A stretch of DNA of 64,000 nucleotides from Arenibacter sp040216555 (GTDB lineage Bacteria > Bacteroidota > Bacteroidia > Flavobacteriales > Flavobacteriaceae), in contig JAVJOW010000010.1 in assembly GCA_040216555.1 (NCBI GenBank), positions 77,024 to 141,023 on the forward strand. Reading direction: 5' to 3'. Position numbers and translations under genes: made by a program. This document shows, piece after piece, positions 33,503 through 42,465 of this stretch. The notes beneath the pieces were generated by a model. The model had not been told where the DNA came from, searched no databases, and was given only the letters and a program-made list of their open reading frames with translations. Position 1 is the stretch's first letter. Each line of letters opens with the position of its first letter.

Positions 33503-34948
33503 ATGATAAACAATTTAAAAAACAGATACATACTGCCAATAGCTTGCCTATCGTTGCTGGTTGCCAGCTGTGACAAGAATATACTGGATACTACGGCCTA
33601 TGGCGAGTCTACTTCGGCCACTTTTTGGCGCAATGGGGAAGATGCCGTGGCAGCTGCAAATGCCATGTATACGCCACTGAGGGAGGAAGACTTCTATGGT
33701 CATAGTGAAAATGTATTCGATAACTGTGCCGATGATATTTTTAGGGCAGGAGATCACGGTTATGAAGAAGCCATGGAGAATTTTACTATGGACGCCAGTA
33801 ACAATGGCGTTCGTGCAGGTTGGAAAATTAAATACGAAATGATCAATAGGGCCAATGCCGTTCTTATTAATGTTCCTGGAATTGAGGATATGGACGAGGC
33901 CTTAAAAAATAGGGTGTTGGGAGAAGCACACTTTATAAGGGCCTTGGGATACTGGAGGTTTTCAGTGATTTATGGTGGAGTTCCATTAATCCTTGAACAG
34001 AATATAATAGATAGCGATTTCAACATTCCAAAAGCTACTCTTGCCGAAGTACAAGCGCAGATAGAAGCGGATCTTATTGCCGCGGTGGGCCTATTGCCTG
34101 CAACACACACCAGCGAAAATTTGGGCAGACCCAATAAAGGTTCTGCCAATGGTTTGTTGGCCAAGCTATATCTTTATCAAGAAAATTTTGACGGCACCAT
34201 TGCCGCTGGAACTGAGGTTATAAATGGCCCTTATCCTTTGGCGGATAACTTTAGGGATAATTTTACCCCGGCTACAGAGAATAACCCTGAGATGCTTTTT
34301 GCGGCACAGGGATCCGATTGGTCAGATAATCCTCAGTATTTTGTAACTCCTAGACCATGGGGCGGATGGGATTTTCACGATCCGGTCCAGAGCGTAGTCG
34401 ATGAGTTTGAAGATGGCGATCCACGCTTGGGGTATTCTATTTTAAGACCAGGGGATATGGTTCAAAGGGGGCCTGAATTATCAGAATTTACGGCAGATTT
34501 AACCCAAACAGGTTTTAGTTTGTACAAATACACCAATTTTAATGACGACGGCAGTTTAAGCAACCAGGCCAACGTGCCCATCCTTAGGTCTGCAGATGTT
34601 TATTTATTGGTAGCGGAAGCCAAGATTAGAAAAAGTGGCCCTGGAGCAGGAGATGATGAAATCAATGCTGTTCGCGATCGGGTTGGACTACCTTTTGTCT
34701 CCAATGCTGGAATGCCAGAATTGATTCACGAGAGAAGGGTAGAATTAGTGGGAGAAAACCAGCGTCATCAGGATCTTATGAGATGGGATAAGGCAGGAAT
34801 TGTAGATATAGTGGAGATTTATGGAGAAGATAGGGGTCAATTTGATCCTGCAAGAGTCTTTGTCAGGCCTAAAAATTATTACTTCCCAATTCCTCAGAAC
34901 GAAATTGACCTTAGTAATGGGGTTTTAATCCAAAATCCCGGTTATTAA
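33503..34948 (+). CDS. SusD/RagB-family outer-membrane lipoprotein (pair 2)
   Basis: A 481-residue lipoprotein with signal ending LLVASC and the start DKNILDTTAYGESTSATFW common to RagB/SusD. TPR-like helical sequence (GEAHFIRALGYWRFSVIYGGVPLI, KGSANGLLAKLYLYQ) and the C-terminal ERRVELVGENQRHQDLMRW and YYFPIPQNEIDLSNG segments are all typical; classical SusD branch. It forms the surface lid for the SusC encoded 45 bp upstream. A long stem with a T-run follows at 35038-35097. Confidence 0.95.
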   Translation: MINNLKNRYILPIACLSLLVASCDKNILDTTAYGESTSATFWRNGEDAVAAANAMYTPLREEDFYGHSENVFDNCADDIFRAGDHGYEEAMENFTMDASNNGVRAGWKIKYEMINRANAVLINVPGIEDMDEALKNRVLGEAHFIRALGYWRFSVIYGGVPLILEQNIIDSDFNIPKATLAEVQAQIEADLIAAVGLLPATHTSENLGRPNKGSANGLLAKLYLYQENFDGTIAAGTEVINGPYPLADNFRDNFTPATENNPEMLFAAQGSDWSDNPQYFVTPRPWGGWDFHDPVQSVVDEFEDGDPRLGYSILRPGDMVQRGPELSEFTADLTQTGFSLYKYTNFNDDGSLSNQANVPILRSADVYLLVAEAKIRKSGPGAGDDEINAVRDRVGLPFVSNAGMPELIHERRVELVGENQRHQDLMRWDKAGIVDIVEIYGEDRGQFDPARVFVRPKNYYFPIPQNEIDLSNGVLIQNPGY

Positions 34949-35297
34949 TTGGGTTAGTTAATAAATATAGAATTTAGATGGTGCTGGTAGTAAGTGATTA
35001 GCGAAAACCTGAAACATCTAATTAAAATTTTCTTAGTACTGACAGATTTTCTTGAAAGGGCATTTAACTTTTCTAAGATTATCTGTCAGTATTTTTTAAT
35101 GGGGGAAAGGTCTAATAAGGTGGAAATAGGAATCCAAATCTATTTTCGGATTTTTGTGTTGATTTTTGATTCTTGGATATAATTCTTAACCTTAGGTCTA
35201 ATTTAAGTAAATTGTAATTTTTTACCGGTTGAAGCCTAGATTCTCCAAAGGGAAATTCCTATGGTAATGACAATTTTTGAAATAATACTTGTAGATA
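34949..35297. other. 349-bp spacer after SusCD pair 2
   Basis: Holds a terminator (35038-35097) and otherwise AT-rich sequence upstream of the FG-GAP lipoprotein gene. The short open frames here overlap the hairpin or run opposite the next gene and are not supported. No TAnnTTTG box was found before the ATG at 35298. Confidence 0.6.
35038..35097 (+). terminator. terminator after SusCD pair 2
   Basis: ACTGACAGAT (35038-35047) pairs perfectly with ATCTGTCAGT (35081-35090), followed by ATTTTTTAAT. The 33-base interior can form further AAAG/CTTTT pairs. It lies about 90 bp after the SusD stop. Confidence 0.7.
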
Positions 35298-38200
35298 ATG
35301 AACAAGACCAGTATCATTTTAGGTTTTAGCTTTTTATTCCTCAGCTGTGGAGAAAAGAAAGAGAAACCGGAGACTAATAATGGAGGCAAAGAAGTTGAAG
35401 CTCTTTTTACACTAATGAGTCCCAATGAAACCAAATTGAATTTTATAAATGTCATTAACGAAAGCCCAACGGTAAATGGGGTACTTTATGAATATCTTTA
35501 TAATGGTGGTGGTGTGGCCGTAGGGGATTTAAACAATGATGAACTTCCTGATATTTACTTTATTTCCAATCTTTACTCCAACAAACTGTTTATTAATAAA
35601 GGTAATCTGTCTTTTGAGGAAACCACATTGGTATCAAAAGTGAAGGGTGTAAACGGTTTTCCGACCGGTGTTACCATGGTGGATATAAATGCAGATGGTC
35701 TATTGGATATCTATGTCTGTAAATCCGGTGATTATAATAACTTGGATCAAAGGAGGAACGAGCTCTATGTAAATAAGGGAAACAATAAGGATGGAATACC
35801 GGTATTTGAGGAGGAAGCCTCGAAGTATGGATTGGATCTTCCCCATTACTCTACCCAGGCTGCATTTTTGGATTATGATAAGGACGGGGATTTGGACATG
35901 TTCCTAATAAATCATGGTATTGAACCCGCCGATGTTGAACCCAATATAAGCACTCTGTTGAATAAAAAGTCGGACTACAGTAGTGAACGATTATTTAGGA
36001 ACGACAATGGAAAGTTTGTAGATGTCTCAGAAGACAGTGGGATAATAAATAATTCCATAGGTTTTGGTTTGGGTATTGCCGTAGGGGATTTGAACAATGA
36101 CCAATGGCCCGATATATTAGTGGGCCACGATTATTCGGAAAAGGACCATCTTTATTTAAACCAAAAAAATGGCACTTTTAAGGAGGTAATACTTCAAGCT
36201 ACCAACCATATTTCGAATTTTTCCATGGGCAACGATATTGGTGATATAAATAATGATGGTTTGCTCGATTTTATATCGGTGGACATGGTGTCCAATAATA
36301 ACTATGACCTTAAGACAAGTATGAGCGGAATGAGCATAAAGAGGTTTCAGGATATTGTGGACCAGGGCCTACACCATCAGTATATGTTCAATACTTTACA
36401 GTTAAACAATGGGAATTTTAAGGAAAATGATATTCCTGCATTTTCTGAAATTGGCAAGTATGCTGGAATATCCAACACTAATTGGAGTTGGGCTCCTCTT
36501 TTATTTGATATGGACAACGATGGTTGGCAAGATGTTTTTGTTTCCAACGGGATATTACGGTCGTTTAGAAATAACGATTTTGTAATTTATAAGCGCAAAA
36601 GGGTAGAACGGTTGTATAAGGATTTGGAAATTTACAAGAATAGGGATTCTCTCATTAAGACCTATTATGACGATATTTTGGCTAGAATGCCAGAAAAGAA
36701 GGAGGTAAACTTACTATATCTCAACAATAAGGATTTTACATTTTCCCTAATGAATGAAGCTTGGCAATTAAATACTCCCAGCTGTACCAATGGTGCTGTT
36801 TATGCGGATCTGGATAACGATGGTGATATGGATATCATAGGAAATAATATTAATGATCCTGCCTTTGTTTATAGGAATAATGCCCGGGAGTTGGCATCCA
36901 AAAACAATTATCTAAAGATAAAATTAAAAGGACCGGAAAGCAATACCCTTGGAATTGGTGCCAGGATAACCGTTGAAACCAACGAAGAAAAGCAGACCAA
37001 AGAGCAGTATTTGTCAAGGGGATTTCAATCTTCGGTTAGCGAAATTTTACATTTTGGAGTGGGGTCATCGGAAAAAATAAAAAGTTTGAAAATTCTGTGG
37101 CCCGATGGTAAAATCCATTCGATTAGTGAGGTAAGTGCCAATCAGCAATTGAATTTGAATTATGCGGACGCTTCTATTCCCACCAGTCGGATAAATGAAA
37201 TTTCCAATCCTATTTTTAATGATGTAACCAATATTGTAAAGGCCAATTACAAGCATGTAGAGAATAAATTTGACGATTTTGAGAGAGAAAGTTTATTGCC
37301 GCATAAATTTTCGGAAAACGGACCATCATTGGCTGTTGGAGATGTTAATAGTGATGACTTGGACGATTTTTATGTAGGAGGTGCAAAGGGTAAAATGGGA
37401 GAATTGTTTCTTCAACAACAAAACGGAAGCTTTAAATCCATGCAACAGGAGCTTTGGGCTAAGGATAAAAACCATGAGGATATTTCCTCGGTGTTTTTTG
37501 ATGCCGATGGGGACGGGGATCTTGATTTATATGTAGTATCGGGAGGTAATGAAGAAATGGAACAGCATGAATATTATCGGGATCGCCTCTACGAAAATTT
37601 AGGAAATGGCCAGTTTGCTAAAAAGGAGAATGCGTTGCCCAATGATCTTATAAGTGGTTCTTGTGTTAAAACCGCGGATTTTGACAATGACGGGGATATT
37701 GATCTATTTATTGGAGGTAAATTGATTCCGGGCAAATACCCACTTCCTGCCAGTAGTTATCTCTTAAGAAATGAGAGTAGTAACGGAAATTTGAAGTTTG
37801 TGAACGTAACCGAGGAACTAGCTCCTTTTATGGATCAATTGGGGATGGTTTCTGATGCAGAATGGTTGGATCTGGACAATGATAAGAGTCTAGACCTAAT
37901 AATTGTCGGGGAATGGATGCCCATAAAGATTATTAAAAATTCTGGAAGCAAGTTTGTGGATGTTACCGGCCAATCTGGATTGGAAAATAATACCGGCTGG
38001 TGGTTTAGTGTTGCTTCGGCCGACTTTGATAAAGATGGCGATAGGGATTTTATTGTTGGAAATTTAGGTCTAAACTATAAATATAAGGCTTCGCCAGAAG
38101 CACCTTTTGAAGTTTATGCCAGTGATTTTGATAAAAATGGCAGCTTGGATATAGTACTTAGTTATCAAGAAAAGGGCGTTGCGTATCCGTTGAGGGGTAG

Positions 38201-38702
38201 GGAATGTACCTCTAATCAAATGCCCTTTATTAAAGAAAAATTTCCCAGTTACCATGATTTTGGAATGGCAGATCTATCTACCGTATATGGAGCAGAAGAA
38301 TTAAGGAAGGCCACGCATTATAAAGCCACGACTTTTGAAACGACCTATGTTGAGAATTTGGGGAATTTCAAGTTCAAAACGCATAGTCTGAAAGGATTGT
38401 CACAGTTTTCCTCTGTAAATAGTATTTTGATCGAGGACTTTGATAAGGATGGTAATTTGGATGCCCTATTATCGGGCAATTTGTATCAATCAGAAGTGGA
38501 AACCCCAAGGAATGATGCAGGTTACGGAGTCTTTCTAAAAGGCAATGGACAGGGACAGTTTTCAACAGTTTATCCAAATGAAAGCGGTTTATTGGTAAGG
38601 GGGGATGTGAAAAACGCCGGAATTATAAATTCCAATAGTGGAATTGGCAAACGTGTTGTTTTTGCAAAAAATGGAGAGGAATTACAATTCATAGGGTATT
38701 AG
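35298..38702 (+). CDS. large FG-GAP/VCBS-repeat lipoprotein with ASPIC/UnbV domain
   Basis: A 1134-residue lipoprotein (signal ending LFLSC, then a basic/acidic run). Two blocks of FG-GAP/VCBS beta-propeller repeats, each with calcium-binding D-x-D-x-D-G loops (DYDKDGDLD, DLDNDGDMD, DADGDGDLD, DFDNDGDID, DFDKDGDRD, DFDKNGSLD, DFDKDGNLD), flank an ASPIC/UnbV domain at about 530-615 (IGARITVETNEE, HFGVGSSEKIKSLKILWPDG). Such proteins are often found next to SusCD genes in marine Bacteroidota and are thought to bind glycans at the surface, though no enzyme activity is established. It follows SusCD pair 2 but has its own terminator-separated start, so it may be a separate transcript. Confidence 0.88.
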   Translation: MNKTSIILGFSFLFLSCGEKKEKPETNNGGKEVEALFTLMSPNETKLNFINVINESPTVNGVLYEYLYNGGGVAVGDLNNDELPDIYFISNLYSNKLFINKGNLSFEETTLVSKVKGVNGFPTGVTMVDINADGLLDIYVCKSGDYNNLDQRRNELYVNKGNNKDGIPVFEEEASKYGLDLPHYSTQAAFLDYDKDGDLDMFLINHGIEPADVEPNISTLLNKKSDYSSERLFRNDNGKFVDVSEDSGIINNSIGFGLGIAVGDLNNDQWPDILVGHDYSEKDHLYLNQKNGTFKEVILQATNHISNFSMGNDIGDINNDGLLDFISVDMVSNNNYDLKTSMSGMSIKRFQDIVDQGLHHQYMFNTLQLNNGNFKENDIPAFSEIGKYAGISNTNWSWAPLLFDMDNDGWQDVFVSNGILRSFRNNDFVIYKRKRVERLYKDLEIYKNRDSLIKTYYDDILARMPEKKEVNLLYLNNKDFTFSLMNEAWQLNTPSCTNGAVYADLDNDGDMDIIGNNINDPAFVYRNNARELASKNNYLKIKLKGPESNTLGIGARITVETNEEKQTKEQYLSRGFQSSVSEILHFGVGSSEKIKSLKILWPDGKIHSISEVSANQQLNLNYADASIPTSRINEISNPIFNDVTNIVKANYKHVENKFDDFERESLLPHKFSENGPSLAVGDVNSDDLDDFYVGGAKGKMGELFLQQQNGSFKSMQQELWAKDKNHEDISSVFFDADGDGDLDLYVVSGGNEEMEQHEYYRDRLYENLGNGQFAKKENALPNDLISGSCVKTADFDNDGDIDLFIGGKLIPGKYPLPASSYLLRNESSNGNLKFVNVTEELAPFMDQLGMVSDAEWLDLDNDKSLDLIIVGEWMPIKIIKNSGSKFVDVTGQSGLENNTGWWFSVASADFDKDGDRDFIVGNLGLNYKYKASPEAPFEVYASDFDKNGSLDIVLSYQEKGVAYPLRGRECTSNQMPFIKEKFPSYHDFGMADLSTVYGAEELRKATHYKATTFETTYVENLGNFKFKTHSLKGLSQFSSVNSILIEDFDKDGNLDALLSGNLYQSEVETPRNDAGYGVFLKGNGQGQFSTVYPNESGLLVRGDVKNAGIINSNSGIGKRVVFAKNGEELQFIGY

Positions 38703-38849
38703 AGCAGTAGAAGAAAAAAGAACGGATTTTTTTCAATTTGTTAAATTATCGGAAACGTAACCTTGGACTTAGGTGGTTGGCGGTTTCAATGGAAATTGCA
38801 CTTATGGCAATAATTTATTGAAGAGGCCAATGTTTAGGTGAAACACTTA

Positions 38850-39698
38850 TCACCTAAACGTTTTTCTATAATCCGAGGGAGTTTTGCCCATAATATGCTT
38901 AAAGTAGTGGTTAAAATTGGCCAGATTGTTGTAGCCACTTTCAAAACATATCTGTGTTATCTGCTTATCGGTTTCCGCCAGCAATTTGGCAGCTATACCT
39001 ACCCTAACGCTTTTTACATATTCCATAAAGGTCAGATCTGTCTTCTTTTTGAAATATCTACAAAAGGAACTGGGCGCCATATTCAATACAGCAGCGGCTT
39101 CTTCCAATTTAACGCCTTCCTGTATGTTTTGAAAAACATACTCGTATACCTTATTTATTTTATCCAGATTCTTGGAAAAAACCGCCGAATTATTATTGGG
39201 ATTGGATAGGTTTTCACGTTCATCTACCTGTAATAGAAAATTAAATATTTTAAGCATTTCAATATAATACTCCAAACCCTCCAACTGCGTCATTCGTTCC
39301 AGGCTTTGCCTAATGTGGCTATCATTGTCCAGTTTAAAACGGAGCCCAGTGCTCGACTGCTTTAAAAGATCTACCACCTGTTCCAGCTCCGGCATCCTAA
39401 AAAAGTCCGAGTTGATAATATCTTCCGAAAAGTGGGTAACAATGCAAAAAGGGTCATTTCCCTTTTCAAAATCCAAGGCTTCCCAGCAGTGGGGCAAATT
39501 AGGCCCGAGGAGAACAAGATCGCCTTTTTCAAATCCAGAGATATTGTCGCCAACAATTCTTCTGCCCGATCCCGAAGTAATAAAGTTTAATTCAAAATTC
39601 CTGTGGGAATGTATTCTGGCATTTGATGCCAAGGGTAATTTTCTTGATATAAATGAATGTTTGTTGGGTACAAATATTTTTTCAAAAATAAATTCCAT
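38850..39698 (-). CDS. AraC-family transcriptional regulator
   Basis: The start at 39698 (ATG) is preferred; the frame extends only to a TTG six codons upstream. The 282-residue protein has an N-terminal cupin-like sensor domain (SHRNFELNFITSGSGRRIVGD is split around HRNFELNF; GDLVLLGPNLPHCW) and a C-terminal AraC DNA-binding domain (about 185-282) with two helix-turn-helices: LEEAAAVLNMAPSSFCRYFKK, shown here from its first half, and ITQICFESGYNNLANFNHYFK, with the closing GKTPSDYRK. It should sense a sugar or sugar acid. It is divergent from the aldolase, PHP and GH31 genes and probably controls them; a short palindrome lies between. Confidence 0.92.
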   Translation of the reverse strand: MEFIFEKIFVPNKHSFISRKLPLASNARIHSHRNFELNFITSGSGRRIVGDNISGFEKGDLVLLGPNLPHCWEALDFEKGNDPFCIVTHFSEDIINSDFFRMPELEQVVDLLKQSSTGLRFKLDNDSHIRQSLERMTQLEGLEYYIEMLKIFNFLLQVDERENLSNPNNNSAVFSKNLDKINKVYEYVFQNIQEGVKLEEAAAVLNMAPSSFCRYFKKKTDLTFMEYVKSVRVGIAAKLLAETDKQITQICFESGYNNLANFNHYFKHIMGKTPSDYRKTFR

Positions 39699-40006
39699 GG
39701 CTTGGTATATTGACAATATTGGACTAATATAATTAAATTATTCAGAATTAAGGTTAAAATTTAATGCAATTAAAACAATATTGTAGTGGCAGGGGTTTTT
39801 TAATTGAGTTTATTTTGTTAGAGCAGCAAATCGAGTTTTATATAATTAATTAGCAGTAGGTCCGATTATCGGATTTACAGATTTGTTGATCAAATATAAA
39901 TTCATAAACAACCTAAAAGACCAACCATTATGAAATTAATAATTACAACTATTTTTCCATCGGTAGGTATTGCCATTATTTAATCTAATCCTTTAAATAT
40001 ACAATC
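39699..40006. promoter_or_regulatory. divergent region between araC-type gene and aldolase
   Basis: A 308-bp AT-rich region. It contains TCCGAT (39861-39866) and ATCGGA (39868-39873), a 6-bp inverted repeat with a one-base spacer, a candidate operator. It also contains an 18-codon frame at 39930-39983. Confidence 0.5.
39930..39983 (+). other. 17-residue leader-like ORF before the aldolase gene
   Basis: ATG to TAA encodes MKLIITTIFPSVGIAII. It ends 23 bp before the aldolase ATG. Its first residues resemble those of the aldolase itself (MKLAIKGIIPPMVT), so it may be a decayed duplicate of the gene start or an upstream ORF. It could equally be chance. Confidence 0.25.
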
Positions 40007-40930
40007 ATGAAATTGGCTATAAAAGGAATAATACCACCCATGGTTACCCCTTTGCTCGAGAATAAGGAGTTAGACCTTGTGGGATTGGAAAATTTATTGA
40101 ACCATTTAATAAATGGCGGTGTCCACGGCATTTTTATTTTGGGCACCACAGGGGAAGGCCCTAGTCTTAGTTATGCGGTTAGGAAACAACTTATATCCGA
40201 AACCTGCAGGATCGTTAATAAAAAAGTTCCTGTATTGGTCGGGATTACCGATACCTCTTTTGATGGGACACTGGAAATAGCAAACCATGCCAAAAAAGTT
40301 GGCGCGGACGCTCTAGTAGTGGCACCTCCTTATTATTTCCCAATTGCCCAAGAAGAAATGGGGGATTATCTGGAAAGTTTGGCGCCCATGCTACCATTGC
40401 CATTTATGTTATATAACATGCCAAGTTGTACAAAACTGCATATGTCCATAGAGGTTGTTAAGAGGGCAAAGGAATTAGGAGCTATAGGTATCAAGGATAG
40501 TTCGGGAGATCTTTCTTATCTGTATATGCTGATAGAAGAGTTTAAGAGCGACCCTTCTTTTTCCATAATTGCAGGAACCGAGCTGTTTTTACCAGAGACC
40601 ATAATGAACGGCGGTCATGGTTCCGTTGCCGGGGGAGCCAATTTTTTCCCAAGACTATTTGTAGATTTGTACGAGGCCGCAATGGATAAAAATTTAGAAA
40701 AAATAAAATTATTGCGGGAAAAGGTGATCATGGTCCATCAGACCATTTATGAGGTAGGGGAATATTCTTCAAGACATATAAAGGGTACCAAATCCGCCTT
40801 AATGGCCATGGGTATTTGTCAAGATCATAATGCGGAACCTTTGGATCGATTCACAGAGGAACAGCGAAATAAGGTTAAAAAGTATGTAGCTCAATTTAAT
40901 TATAAGAATGCTTATAATGCAGTGCATTAA
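40007..40930 (+). CDS. DapA/NanA-family aldolase or lyase
   Basis: A 307-residue cytoplasmic TIM-barrel protein of the dihydrodipicolinate synthase/N-acetylneuraminate lyase superfamily. Motifs are FILGTTGEGPSLS (substrate carboxylate loop), LVVAPPYYFP, YNMPS with Tyr136, and GIKDSSGD with Lys163 as the Schiff-base lysine. Family members include DapA, N-acetylneuraminate lyase and keto-deoxy sugar-acid aldolases. Since it stands divergent from an AraC regulator and beside a GH31 enzyme instead of lysine genes, a catabolic sugar-acid or sialic-acid aldolase is more likely than lysine synthesis. Sialic acid would match the sialidase-like gene 31 kb away, but that is inference. Confidence 0.85.
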   Translation: MKLAIKGIIPPMVTPLLENKELDLVGLENLLNHLINGGVHGIFILGTTGEGPSLSYAVRKQLISETCRIVNKKVPVLVGITDTSFDGTLEIANHAKKVGADALVVAPPYYFPIAQEEMGDYLESLAPMLPLPFMLYNMPSCTKLHMSIEVVKRAKELGAIGIKDSSGDLSYLYMLIEEFKSDPSFSIIAGTELFLPETIMNGGHGSVAGGANFFPRLFVDLYEAAMDKNLEKIKLLREKVIMVHQTIYEVGEYSSRHIKGTKSALMAMGICQDHNAEPLDRFTEEQRNKVKKYVAQFNYKNAYNAVH

Positions 40931-41031
40931 AAAGTCTATTCACAAGCTCTTTTTGTGCCTTCTTGATTCAGTGTTCTCCTTTTAAATTAAAGAGGTTTGT
41001 ATGGAAGTCCTCTAGTAATGATCATATTACA

Positions 41032-42465
41032 ATGTTGAAAAAGTCTTTTGTTGCAATTCCGATTTTAGTTATCGCTTTTTTGGCACTTTTTTTTCATTTG
41101 GATATTCATATTATAGATGCCTTAACCCTCAAGACCGTTCCCGAATACGATATTCATATCCCAATATTGAGAATTATTTTTGAACCAATATTGGGGTTGT
41201 TGCTATATTTGAACCGGGCTATTTATCCGCTACAGGAATTGCCGATTACCTTGTTATGGATATTGGTATTTTATATAAGTCTAAGTCTAATCAAGATTTT
41301 TAAAGTTGCTGCAGTTCCTTACAGAAGGCAAACAGCATTGCGGTTTTTGGGAAACATACCTTTGCTGATCGGTATTTGTTTTTCAGTTTTTATAGTTATT
41401 CTTTTTCTTCGTTTGCCCAATAATACCATTGTAAACAATACTTCGGATGAGATACTGGTAACTAGTCACGCCCATACCGAGTATAGTCATGATGGGTTGA
41501 TATCCCAAGAAAAAATGTGGGAATGGCATAAAAGAAATGGGTTCGATGCCTTTTTTATAACAGATCATGCCAATCATAAAAAAACATTGGACTTCTCAAC
41601 CCAACAAAGAAATAACCAATTTCCCATAGAGCCTTTAATCATGGTCGGTCAAGAACATTCGGGTTCCAATCATATGAGTTTATTGGGATTGAATGGAAAA
41701 TTTGAAACCAAGGACAAACCGGATTCCCTAATTGTAAATTTGGTACATAAGTATGGAGGGGCCGTTATAATTAATCATTGGTTTGATGGGAAGGGAAATG
41801 ATAAGGAGTTTTATAAAGACCTTGGTGCTGATGGTTTTGAAATTGAAAATGTGGGCAAGGAACTGTATTATGACCGAACCATATTTAATGATCTTAAAAG
41901 ATTCTGTGAAGAGAATAAGCTTCTAATGATTGGCGGACTTGATTTTCATGGTTACGGCAGGGCCTGCGGTATATGGAATGCTTTCCAAATTCCGAATTGG
42001 CATCAAATGGATTCGGTTCAAAAGGAAAAATCCATTTTGGAAATAATAAGAAGTAGGGATCAAAATAGGGTAAAGGTACTTATGTATCAGGACCGGCCCT
42101 TTTATAGCGGACAAAATTTGCTGTTCCGGCCCTTTGTTACTTTAGTGAATTATTTTAGAACATTGAATTTTTGGCAAGTACTATCTTGGGCTTTATGGTT
42201 GGTTTTATTCCAATTGCTTTGGAATTATAGAAGGAAGCATTTTATACCGATGCATAAAAGAATAGCCTTGGTGGGAATGCTAAGTTCCCTGTTTTTAATT
42301 TTCTTGGGTCTATATTATATGGTTCGGGGCAATGCCGTTAAGGGCTATAGTAAAGTGTTTGCCGAATACAGTTCCTTGCTGCTTACTATAGGTTCTATTT
42401 TTATGGTCTATTCGCTTGTGACCATCTATTTTAGATTCTTTAAAAAAATGAAGAAAATAAATTGA
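41032..42465 (+). CDS. membrane-bound PHP-domain phosphoesterase
   Basis: The start at 41032 (ATG) is chosen over a TTG at 40963. The 477-residue protein has three to four N-terminal membrane helices (about 1-130), a PHP domain (about 140-315), and three more helices at the C-terminus. The PHP metal motifs are intact: HAHTEYSHDG (His146, His148), ITDHANH (Asp178, His179), GQEHSG, INHWFDG and GLDFHG (Asp304, His306). PHP proteins are metal-dependent phosphoesterases; a membrane-embedded form with helices on both sides is unusual. It overlaps the GH31 start by a few bases, so the two are translated together. Confidence 0.8.
   Translation: MLKKSFVAIPILVIAFLALFFHLDIHIIDALTLKTVPEYDIHIPILRIIFEPILGLLLYLNRAIYPLQELPITLLWILVFYISLSLIKIFKVAAVPYRRQTALRFLGNIPLLIGICFSVFIVILFLRLPNNTIVNNTSDEILVTSHAHTEYSHDGLISQEKMWEWHKRNGFDAFFITDHANHKKTLDFSTQQRNNQFPIEPLIMVGQEHSGSNHMSLLGLNGKFETKDKPDSLIVNLVHKYGGAVIINHWFDGKGNDKEFYKDLGADGFEIENVGKELYYDRTIFNDLKRFCEENKLLMIGGLDFHGYGRACGIWNAFQIPNWHQMDSVQKEKSILEIIRSRDQNRVKVLMYQDRPFYSGQNLLFRPFVTLVNYFRTLNFWQVLSWALWLVLFQLLWNYRRKHFIPMHKRIALVGMLSSLFLIFLGLYYMVRGNAVKGYSKVFAEYSSLLLTIGSIFMVYSLVTIYFRFFKKMKKIN

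Noticed and set aside
34994..35182. 62-codon frame after susD pair 2
   Set aside because: Covers the terminator hairpin at 35038-35097 and has no recognisable features.
38838..39209. Plus-strand frame of 123 codons opposite the AraC gene
   Set aside because: Antisense to the conserved DNA-binding domain, with no recognisable protein features.
40963..41031. TTG start for the PHP gene
   Set aside because: The added 23 residues are hydrophilic and lie before the natural membrane start at the ATG 41032. Not excluded, but less likely.
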